Assembly (NCBI GenBank): GCA_964460185.1
Contig: CAYWTM010000106.1
Location: forward strand, 1 to 11,879
Length of the DNA: 11,879 nucleotides
From: JAVJPJ01 sp040217295
GTDB lineage: Bacteria; Pseudomonadota; Alphaproteobacteria; Rhodobacterales; Rhodobacteraceae
Direction: 5' to 3'
The position numbers and the translations under genes were made by a program. This document shows positions 1 through 5,756 of this stretch, in pieces; within the stretch, counting starts at the first letter, position 1, and each line of letters starts with the position of its first letter. The notes under the pieces were generated by a model. The model was not told where the DNA came from. It did no database searches and saw nothing but the letters and a program-made list of their open reading frames with translations.

Positions 1-308
1 TCTACGAGGGCGGCATCGCGAACATGAACTACTCGATCTCGAACACGGCCGAGTATGGCGAGTATGTCAGCGGCCCCCGCGTTCTGCCCTACGACGAGAC
101 CAAGGCCCGGATGAAGGCCATCCTGACCGACATCCAGACCGGCAAGTTCGTGCGTGACTTCATGCAGGAAAACGCCGTGGGCCAGCCCTTCTTCAAAGGC
201 ACGCGCCGCATCAACGACGCGCACCAGATCGAAGAAGTGGGCGAGAAATTGCGCGGCATGATGCCGTGGATTTCCGCCGGCAAGATGGTCGACAAAGCCA
301 AGAACTAA
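1..308 (+). CDS. ilvC: Ketol-acid reductoisomerase, C-terminal part (cut by window edge)
   Basis: This is the last 101 residues of ketol-acid reductoisomerase. The enzyme turns acetolactate or acetohydroxybutyrate into the dihydroxy acid, using NADPH and Mg2+, in cytosolic branched-chain amino acid synthesis. The reading frame is open from base 3 (first full codon TAC) and ends in TAA at 306-308. The visible part is the helical knotted C-terminal domain. It has the family-typical run YEGGIANMNYSISNTAEYGEY followed by SGPRVL, the acidic and alkaline residues of the FFKGTRRIN segment, and the usual ending MMPWISAGKMVDK. The ATG at 24 is an internal Met, not a start. The N-terminal Rossmann domain lies outside the window. 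The strong terminator just downstream shows that ilvC ends its transcription unit here. The family call is secure. Confidence 0.97.
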   Translation, partial: YEGGIANMNYSISNTAEYGEYVSGPRVLPYDETKARMKAILTDIQTGKFVRDFMQENAVGQPFFKGTRRINDAHQIEEVGEKLRGMMPWISAGKMVDKAKN

Positions 309-316
309 GCCCCTTT

Positions 317-348
317 CGCGGCGCCTGCGCGACAGGCGCCGCGTTTTC
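317..348 (+). terminator. Intrinsic terminator after ilvC
   Basis: There is a perfect 11-bp stem, CGCGGCGCCTG at 317-327 and CAGGCGCCGCG at 333-343, with a 5-base loop CGCGA. It is followed directly by TTTTC. It starts 8 bases after the ilvC stop and fits a rho-independent terminator. Confidence 0.93.
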
Positions 349-383
349 TGCTATCCTGCCGGGATATTTGGGGGGGATAGTTC

Positions 384-1025
384 ATGACTTCAAAGACTTT
401 ACTCGGCCCGGACGGGCAGCCCTTGCCGCGCACCGGCCCAGACCTGAGCCGCCGAAAATTCGCGGCGCTGGCGGGCACATCTCTTCTTGCCACACCCTTT
501 GTCCTGCGGCCCGGATCCGCTCTCGCCGATCTGGACGAAGAGCAGCAGCGCGAAACCCGCGATCAGCTTCAACGCCTTTTCTTTCAAGGTGGCGGACTGG
601 GGCGCGTCTTTCTGGCGGGCATCATTGTCGTGCTGGCGACCGGTGCCCTTTATTACCGCGATGTCAGCCAGGGCGCGACGCAGTTCGACGAAGATCGCGC
701 CGGGACGCAATCGATCCTCGGCGGCATCTTTCGGCCTACCATTTCCGAACGGCTGGCCAATGCGCAGCAGATCGGGACGATCCACCTTTTCGACACGTTC
801 CTTGTCTGTCTGATGACAGCCGCGGTTTCGGCCGCCGTCATGCGAAACCAGATGCTCGTGACCCATCGGCTGGTGTCATGGCAGGTCGGACGACTGCGCA
901 CGGTGAATGCGATCAGCGGGCTTCCCGCGCTGAACGACCTGCGTCTTCTGCGGACGATCGGGGCGATCTGGGTGACGCAACAGACCCTGCTGGCGATCCT
1001 GCCGCCGCCGGACTACCGGACCTGA
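384..1025 (+). CDS. Orphan membrane/exported protein with Tat-like N-terminus
   Basis: A 213-residue protein I do not recognise. The start is supported by a G-rich ribosome binding site (GGGGGGA, 370-376) 7 bases upstream. The N-terminus carries a twin-arginine-like motif, SRRKF at residues 22-26, followed by a hydrophobic stretch (about 27-42) and a plausible signal peptidase site ALA|D at 46-49. This suggests Tat export, or use of the segment as a membrane anchor. A second hydrophobic helix lies at about 75-91 and a weaker one at about 135-153. Between them is a polar segment (93-130). The C-terminal part (155-213) is basic then moderately hydrophobic and ends in LPPPDYRT. No catalytic motif is visible. 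It is separated from ilvC by a terminator, so it is probably transcribed alone, and it converges on the CAP lipoprotein gene. Coding is well supported; the function is unknown. Confidence 0.8.
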   Translation: MTSKTLLGPDGQPLPRTGPDLSRRKFAALAGTSLLATPFVLRPGSALADLDEEQQRETRDQLQRLFFQGGGLGRVFLAGIIVVLATGALYYRDVSQGATQFDEDRAGTQSILGGIFRPTISERLANAQQIGTIHLFDTFLVCLMTAAVSAAVMRNQMLVTHRLVSWQVGRLRTVNAISGLPALNDLRLLRTIGAIWVTQQTLLAILPPPDYRT

Positions 1026-1032
1026 CAGACCC

Positions 1033-1058
1033 TGGCGCGGCTCAGCAGGGCCGCGCCA
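1033..1058. terminator. Hairpin between convergent genes, possible bidirectional terminator
   Basis: A 9-bp perfect stem, TGGCGCGGC at 1033-1041 and GCCGCGCCA at 1050-1058, has an 8-base loop. The loop contains the TGA stop of the minus-strand CAP gene, and the stem lies just after the stop of the plus-strand gene. There is no T-tract on either side, so termination efficiency is uncertain. Confidence 0.55.
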
Positions 1059-1509
1059 TCACCAGGACCCAGACGTTGTCGGTGCTGCGGGCAAAGCCGA
1101 ATTGGGTGACCGCCGCGTTCAGCAGGTTGGCGCGGTGACCATCCGACGCCATCCATTCCGCGATCGTGGTTCGGATATCCGACGTGCCGCGGGCGATGTT
1201 TTCCACCGACACGCAGGCCGTATACCCGGCCCGTTGCAGCCGGCCCTGCAAGGTGCTGCCATCGCTGCCCACATGGCTGATGGCCCCGGATCGGGCCAGG
1301 TCATCAGCATGGGATTGTGCAGCGCCTTGCAAGGCGGGGCTGTGGATGACGGGCCGCAAGATGCCGGTGCCCGCGCGCTGCACCGAGATTTGAGTGGCGG
1401 CCGACGCGATATCGACCGTGCGACCGGCAGACAGCCGTTCGGTTCCCGGCGCCGGGGCGCAAGCGGCAAGCGCCGCGACAAGACACAAGGTAAGAAGACG
1501 TGAGATCAT
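1042..1509 (-). CDS. CAP/SCP-domain lipoprotein
   Basis: A 155-residue protein of the bacterial CAP (cysteine-rich secretory protein/PR-1, formerly SCP) family. The N-terminus is a lipoprotein signal: MISRLL, a hydrophobic core, then the lipobox LAAC with Cys17, so it should be lipidated and held in the cell envelope. Ala at +2 fits sorting to the outer membrane by the enteric rule, which may not apply here. The CAP domain covers about residues 50-155. Its signature positions are visible: QSHADDLA with His67, SHVGSDGS with His79, ENIA with Glu103, and SDGHRANLLN with His125. These are the residues that usually line the CAP cavity and can bind a metal. The frame is open 20 codons further upstream, but the ATG at 1509 gives a proper lipoprotein signal and is preferred. 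The role of CAP proteins in bacteria is poorly known; proposals include binding of cell-wall or lipid ligands. Confidence 0.9.
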   Translation of the reverse strand: MISRLLTLCLVAALAACAPAPGTERLSAGRTVDIASAATQISVQRAGTGILRPVIHSPALQGAAQSHADDLARSGAISHVGSDGSTLQGRLQRAGYTACVSVENIARGTSDIRTTIAEWMASDGHRANLLNAAVTQFGFARSTDNVWVLVMARPC

Positions 1510-1708
1510 GGTGTGCCTGCTGCTGCTTTGTGTTTTGCTCAGCATGTGCCCCGTGGGCGCAACTGGCAACCCGTCGTTTTCGCCTGGCAGGGATCGGCGA
1601 AATTCGGCTTGTGGGCAAATTGGGGGATAAAACCGGTATTGGAAACCTTTTTGAAATTAAACCGCCAATTTCCGGATTTTTTTGGCCCTTAAAGTTGTAT
1701 TTTTGAAA
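1510..1708. other. Intergenic region with AT-rich island upstream of CAP gene
   Basis: A 199-base gap between two minus-strand genes. The part nearest the CAP gene is ordinary high-GC DNA. The part at about 1620-1708 is strikingly AT-rich for this genome, with several T-runs, including one of 7 at 1677-1683. The 10-mer TTTTTGAAAT occurs twice, at 1648-1657 and 1700-1709, exactly 52 bases apart. I see no clear intrinsic terminator for the deaminase gene and no convincing sigma-70 promoter, but the CAP promoter probably lies here. Confidence 0.5.
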
Positions 1709-3052
1709 TCAGGCTGATTGGGCAAGTCCGCGCGCCAGGCGTCTTTGATGAGCCAGAACATCCGGCAAGTCCACCGTCATCACCTGGCCTTCACCAACCA
1801 CCTGGCGGCCCTCGACGAACAGGTCGCGCACACGGGTTGGACCTGCCATCAACAGCGTAGCCGGATCCCATGATCCCGCACTTTCGACCCCCGACACGTC
1901 CCAAACTGCAATATCCGCGCGGTAACCGGGTTGCAGTCGCCCGCACTCACCGCCCCGTCCCAGCACCTCGGCCCCGCCGCGCGTGGCAAGACGCAGTGCC
2001 TCCCGCGGGGACATCGCCCCCGCCCCGGACGCCACCCGCTGCAACAGCATGGCCTGGCGCGCCTCGGCCATCAGGTTGCCCGCGTCATTCGATGCAGACC
2101 CATCCACCCCCAGTCCGACACGAACTCCCGCATCCCGCATGGCCCGCACCGGCGCGATGCCGGATGCGAGGCGGCAGTTCGAACAGGGGCAATGGGCCAC
2201 GCCCGTCCCGCTGCGCGCAAACAACGCGATCTCGGACGCGTCCAGCTTGACGCAATGAGCGTGCCACACATCCTCGCCGGTCCAGCCCAGGTCTTCGGCA
2301 TATTGGCCGGGCCGACAGCCGAACATCTCCAGCGAATACGCGACATCCTCGTCGTTTTCGGCCAGATGGGTGTGCAGCATCACCCCCTTGTCCCGCGCCA
2401 GCAGCGCCGCATCCCGCATCAGTTCCCGGCTGACGGAAAACGGCGAACAGGGCGCCACCCCTACCCGGCACATCGAATTGGGCGCCGGATCGTGGAAGGC
2501 ATCGATCACCCGCAGGCAATCCTCGAGGATATCGGCCTCGCGTTCCACAAGGCTGTCGGGCGGCAACCCGCCGGCGCTTTGCCCGATCGACATCGCGCCG
2601 CGTGTCGGCTGAAAGCGCAGCCCGATCGTAGCGGCCGCTTCGATGGTATCGTCCAGCCGGCTGCCATTGGGATAGAGGTACAGGTGATCCGACGACATCG
2701 TGCAGCCCGACAGCGCCAGTTCCGCCAACCCCGCCAGGGCCGACACCCGCATATGCTCGGGCGTGAACCGCGCCCAGATCGGGTAGAGCGTCTGCAACCA
2801 GCCGAAAAGGGCCGCATCCTGCGCCCCCGGAACCGCACGCGTAAGCGTCTGATACAGGTGATGGTGCGTGTTCACCAACCCCGGAGTGACCACGCACCCT
2901 GCGCAGTCAAGGATGTCGCCCGCCGAGACAAGGCCCTGTCCCACTTCGATGATTTCACCGTCGCGCATCAGGATATCGGCGTCAGACAGCTCGGTTTCCG
3001 CGTCGTCCATGGGGATCATGACAGTCGCGTTTCGCAACAGGATCTCAGTCAT
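1709..3052 (-). CDS. 8-oxoguanine deaminase-like amidohydrolase
   Basis: A 447-residue metal-dependent amidohydrolase of the AtzA/TrzN-like superfamily branch. The predicted reaction is hydrolytic deamination of 8-oxoguanine to urate (EC 3.5.4.32), or of a related purine, in the cytosol. Metal ligands are visible: His63 and His65 in NTHHHLYQT, His229 in HTHLAEN, and Asp317 in GLGVDGSASND. Glu232 (H-L-A-E) is the expected proton shuttle and His266 in HAHCVKL the expected substrate-side histidine. The segment SSDHLYLYPNG (120-130) resembles the one I recall from characterised 8-oxoguanine deaminases and is the main reason for the substrate call. The length is normal. I chose the ATG at 3052 because MTEILLRNATV is the typical start; it overlaps the upstream phosphatase stop (TGA at 3045-3047) by 8 bases, which implies translational coupling. 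Other aminohydrolases (guanine, S-adenosylhomocysteine or triazine type) remain possible substrates. Confidence 0.88.
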   Translation of the reverse strand: MTEILLRNATVMIPMDDAETELSDADILMRDGEIIEVGQGLVSAGDILDCAGCVVTPGLVNTHHHLYQTLTRAVPGAQDAALFGWLQTLYPIWARFTPEHMRVSALAGLAELALSGCTMSSDHLYLYPNGSRLDDTIEAAATIGLRFQPTRGAMSIGQSAGGLPPDSLVEREADILEDCLRVIDAFHDPAPNSMCRVGVAPCSPFSVSRELMRDAALLARDKGVMLHTHLAENDEDVAYSLEMFGCRPGQYAEDLGWTGEDVWHAHCVKLDASEIALFARSGTGVAHCPCSNCRLASGIAPVRAMRDAGVRVGLGVDGSASNDAGNLMAEARQAMLLQRVASGAGAMSPREALRLATRGGAEVLGRGGECGRLQPGYRADIAVWDVSGVESAGSWDPATLLMAGPTRVRDLFVEGRQVVGEGQVMTVDLPDVLAHQRRLARGLAQSA

Positions 3053-3866
3053 CCGGCACGTCCCGCAACAGGGCCAGCGCCTCCGCATGAAGGGTGGCAT
3101 TCGCCGCGGCCAGCGCCCGCCCGCCCCGATGCACGGGGCCGCCTTTCCAATCGGTGACCATGCCCCCCGCGGCCTCGATCACCGCGATGGGCGCCGCGAT
3201 GTCGTAGCTTTGCAGCCCCGCCTCGATCACCAGATCGACCTGTCCTGCCGCGACCAGCGCGTAGGCGTAACAGTCCATCCCGTAGCGGGTCAGTTTCACA
3301 CGGTCGCGCACGGCCTCGAACCCGGCACGCTCCCGGGCGGTGCCGACTTCGGGAAAGGTGGTGAACAGCGTCGCATCGGCCAATCGACCGGTGTTGCGGG
3401 TTGCAAGCGCCGAGACGCCATGCGGACCGGTCAGGGTGGCCCGACCCAATCCGCCTTCGAAACGTTCACCGATATAGGGCTGGTCGATCATCCCGTAGAA
3501 CGGTCCCGACCCGTCGGCCAGCGCGATCAGGACACCCCAGGTGGGTGTTCCGGAAATGAACCCGCGGGTGCCGTCGATCGGATCGATGATCCATGTCAGG
3601 CCGGTGGTGCCGGGCTTGGCGGCCTCTTCCTCGCCCAGGATGGCATCATCGGGGCGTCGGGTGGCCAGAACCTTGCGCATGGCGGCTTCGGCTTCCCGGT
3701 CGGCAAGCGTCACGGGGTCAAATCCAGCCTCGGCCTTGTTGTCGGTGGCCAGGCCAGCGGATCGGAAATGGATCAGCGTCGCGGCCCGTGCGGCATCGGC
3801 CATGGCATGGGCAGTGGCGACAAGATCGGTCGTATCGGAAAGCTCAGGCGGCTCGTGCTGCGTCAT
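3045..3866 (-). CDS. hisN: Inositol-monophosphatase-fold phosphatase, HisN type
   Basis: A 273-residue Mg2+-dependent phosphatase of the inositol monophosphatase superfamily, closest in style to HisN-type histidinol-phosphatases, which release histidinol in the penultimate step region of histidine synthesis. Metal-site motifs are present: FDPVTLADREAE (49-60), GEEE (78-81), WIIDPIDGTRGFI with Asp95 and Asp98 (92-104), and YDIAAPIAVIEAAGG with Asp222 (221-235). The usual WD of the last motif is YD here, which occurs in HisN members. The start has only a distant ribosome binding site (AAGGA, about 13 bases upstream). It lies 83 bases downstream of the XRE gene and overlaps the deaminase gene by 8 bases, so the two products are probably made together. 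No other his genes are in view, so the real substrate could be another phosphate monoester. The superfamily is certain and the HisN assignment fairly likely. Confidence 0.87.
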   Translation of the reverse strand: MTQHEPPELSDTTDLVATAHAMADAARAATLIHFRSAGLATDNKAEAGFDPVTLADREAEAAMRKVLATRRPDDAILGEEEAAKPGTTGLTWIIDPIDGTRGFISGTPTWGVLIALADGSGPFYGMIDQPYIGERFEGGLGRATLTGPHGVSALATRNTGRLADATLFTTFPEVGTARERAGFEAVRDRVKLTRYGMDCYAYALVAAGQVDLVIEAGLQSYDIAAPIAVIEAAGGMVTDWKGGPVHRGGRALAAANATLHAEALALLRDVPDD

Positions 3867-3949
3867 ATGTGGCTTGCGGTCCTTGCGGGTCTGGGTCGCA
3901 AGATCCGAGGTCGCACGGGCAGCCGCCCCGGGTCAAGCCAAGGCGCGCG

Positions 3950-4324
3950 TCAGGCCGCGGCTTCGGACATCACGCGCGCCAGTTCGAACAGGCGTTTGCG
4001 TTGGTTTTCGGGCATCGCGTAGTAGGATCGCACGAGATCCAGCGCTTCCTTGTCGGCCAGCAGATCGACAGGCTGGCCTGCACCGACGGCCGCTTCGGCA
4101 TCGCCATTCATGCCGTCAAAGAAATAGCCGACGGGCACCGACATCGCATCGGCGATATCCCAAAGCCGCGAGGCGCTGACCCGGTTCATGCCGGTCTCGT
4201 ATTTCTGGATCTGCTGGAACTTGATGCCGACCTGTGCGGCCAGCTGCTGCTGCGTCATGCCGACGGTCCAGCGCCTGTGCCGGATACGTTTGCCGACGTG
4301 AACATCCACCGGGTGCTTTACCAC
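3950..4324 (-). CDS. XRE-family transcriptional regulator
   Basis: A 124-residue regulator with a Cro/C1-type helix-turn-helix at about residues 13-68: IRHRRWTVGMTQQQLAAQVG, then IKFQQIQKYETGMNRVSASRL. The recognition helix is around FQQIQKYETG. The HPVDVHVGKRIRHRR start and the C-terminal pattern KEALDLVRSYYAMPENQRKRLFELARV (92-118) match a small family common in Rhodobacterales and Rhizobiales. The C-terminal part is likely a dimerisation or tetramerisation helix pair. I chose a GTG start at 4324 because GGGAGG lies 5 bases before it and the family begins at this point. The frame stays open to 4579, but the extension has no family similarity and covers the divergent promoter region. The gene is divergent from the quinone reductase and upstream of the phosphatase/deaminase pair. 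A GACCG-GAA-CGGTC dyad in the shared upstream region could be its operator, which is inference. Confidence 0.92.
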   Translation of the reverse strand: MVKHPVDVHVGKRIRHRRWTVGMTQQQLAAQVGIKFQQIQKYETGMNRVSASRLWDIADAMSVPVGYFFDGMNGDAEAAVGAGQPVDLLADKEALDLVRSYYAMPENQRKRLFELARVMSEAAA

Positions 4325-4361
4325 GCCTACCTCCCTTTTTGCCAAGGTCCCCCGCCCGTCT

Positions 4362-4374
4362 GACCGGAACGGTC
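4362..4374. promoter_or_regulatory. Inverted repeat in divergent XRE/quinone reductase region
   Basis: The dyad GACCG-GAA-CGGTC is perfect (5-3-5) and starts 38 bases upstream of the XRE GTG start. The 259-base region 4325-4583 must hold promoters for both divergent genes. The dyad is a reasonable operator candidate, but the link to the XRE protein is inference. I could not define convincing -35/-10 boxes here. Confidence 0.35.
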
Positions 4375-4583
4375 GGAACAGCCAGACACCGATGCCGCGC
4401 AACGGTGAGTGTGAGGTAGCCCGGCCCCCCGCGGGATCAATCCCTTGGCGAGTGGCAGGGCAGGTACTCGCCCACAGGCTATTGCGGGCGTCGTCGCCAT
4501 GCGCAACACGCAAGCACATGGTCTGGCCCTTGATTTTCGGCCGCGCTAGGGTCGGCCAACGCTCAACCGGGGGAGACACATCA

Positions 4584-5543
4584 ATGCGGGCCTATCGCGT
4601 GACACGGATCGGGGCGGAACCACGCCTTGAGGACATCGCCACACCTGACCCCGGTGCCGGCCAGATCCGGGTGAAAATCGCGGCCTGCGGGTTGAACTTT
4701 GCCGATCTGCTGATGGTGACGGGCAAATACCAGGACACCCCCGAGGCGCCATTCACGCTCGGGATGGAGATTGCTGGCGTTGTCGATGCCCTCGGACCCG
4801 GCGTCACCACACCCCCGATCGGCACCCGTGTGGCGGCTTTTGCCGGTCAGGGCGGGCTGGCGGAATACGCGGTTCTCGACGCCGCGCGCGCCGTGGCGAT
4901 CCCGGACGCAATGCCGTTCGACCAAGCGGCGGGATTCCTCGTGGCTTATGGAACATCGCACCTTGCGCTGCGCCACCGTGCGGCACTGCAACCCGGCGAA
5001 CGGCTGCTGGTTCTGGGCGCTGCGGGCGGTGTCGGCCTGACGGCCGTGGAACTGGGTGCCGTGATGGGCGCCGAGGTCGTGGCCGTCGCACGCGGGGCCG
5101 AAAAGCTGGCCGTGGCCAAGGCCGCAGGGGCAACCCATCTGATCGATAGCGAAACGGTCGATCTGAAGGCCGAATTGCGCGCGCTCGGCGGGGTCGACGT
5201 GGTCTATGACGCGGTCGGCGGGCCCGGCTTTGACGCCGCGCTGCGCGCGACCCGCCCCGAGGGCCGCATCCTGACCATCGGATTTGCCAGCGGCGAGGTG
5301 CCGCAAATTCCCGCAAACCTTCTTTTGGTCAAGAATATCAGTGTATTGGGTCTGTATTGGGGCGGCTATATGCGTTTTGCTCCCGAGGTTCTGACAAACA
5401 GCCTCGGTGAGTTGATGGTCCTCTATGACGCCGGCCGGATCAGGCCCCATATCAGCGCCACCTACCCTCTTGAGGACGCGCACGCCGCCATGGATCTGAT
5501 GCGGTCCAGGCGGTCGACCGGCAAGGTCGTTTTGACCCCCTGA
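4584..5543 (+). CDS. NADPH:quinone oxidoreductase, zinc-less MDR family
   Basis: A 319-residue medium-chain dehydrogenase/reductase of the zeta-crystallin/quinone oxidoreductase branch. The likely role is NADPH-dependent reduction of quinones or reactive enones in the cytosol. The N-terminal catalytic domain contains GLNFADLLMVTGKYQ (36-50) and LGMEIAGVV (59-67). The cofactor domain has the Rossmann motif GAAGGVG (145-151), with VVAVAR ending the second strand at 170 and DVVYDAVGG at 205-213. The Cys/His zinc ligands of true alcohol dehydrogenases are absent, as expected for this branch. The C-terminal STGKVVLTP is typical. The ATG at 4584 is preferred: a GGGGGAGA ribosome binding site lies about 7 bases upstream and the protein starts with the normal MRAYRV. 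The frame is open further upstream to 4392 but without family similarity. The substrate cannot be told from sequence. Confidence 0.9.
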   Translation: MRAYRVTRIGAEPRLEDIATPDPGAGQIRVKIAACGLNFADLLMVTGKYQDTPEAPFTLGMEIAGVVDALGPGVTTPPIGTRVAAFAGQGGLAEYAVLDAARAVAIPDAMPFDQAAGFLVAYGTSHLALRHRAALQPGERLLVLGAAGGVGLTAVELGAVMGAEVVAVARGAEKLAVAKAAGATHLIDSETVDLKAELRALGGVDVVYDAVGGPGFDAALRATRPEGRILTIGFASGEVPQIPANLLLVKNISVLGLYWGGYMRFAPEVLTNSLGELMVLYDAGRIRPHISATYPLEDAHAAMDLMRSRRSTGKVVLTP

Positions 5544-5581
5544 CCGGCTTGCATCCGTTCGGAACTGTGGCGTCAATTGGG

Positions 5582-5594
5582 CGACACGGTGTCG
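5582..5594. promoter_or_regulatory. Perfect 6-1-6 palindrome upstream of RTX/Hint gene
   Basis: CGACAC-G-GTGTCG is a perfect dyad in the 213-base gap between the quinone reductase and the RTX/Hint gene, 39 bases after the former's stop. A second, looser dyad, GCAAAT (5604-5609) with ATTTGC (5627-5632), follows. The first could be an operator for the RTX/Hint gene, but no regulator can be named. I see no canonical T-tailed terminator in this gap. Confidence 0.35.
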
Positions 5595-5756
5595 AGCCTG
5601 TCTGCAAATAACCCATTGCGCAGCGCATTTGCGCCCGGTTTCATCGGTATTGCTTGCATGATGAGAACCGCGCGCGCGCATGCCCTTCCCTAGCTGACGG
5701 GGCTTTTCGCGGGTGCCACCGCCAATGATCCGCCCAAGCGGACGACAGGAGCAGGC

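Noticed and set aside
266..1138. Plus-strand open frame (290 codons) overlapping ilvC and the orphan membrane protein
   Set aside because: It begins within ilvC and runs through the terminator; it is Arg/Pro/Ala-rich. The alternative frame at 384-1025 has a ribosome binding site and signal-like N-terminus.
1931..3157. Long plus-strand open frame (408 codons) opposite the deaminase and phosphatase genes
   Set aside because: It is the antisense of two well-recognised genes, Arg/Pro/His-rich with no domain, as expected for a shadow frame in high-GC DNA.
4521..4552. TGGCCC/TTGATT/TAGGGT sequences before the quinone reductase as a sigma-54 or sigma-70 promoter
   Set aside because: Neither the spacing nor the box sequences fit a consensus well enough.
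4581..5681. Minus-strand open frame (366 codons) opposite the quinone reductase
   Set aside because: Antisense of a clear enzyme gene; Arg/His/Gln-rich and without motifs.
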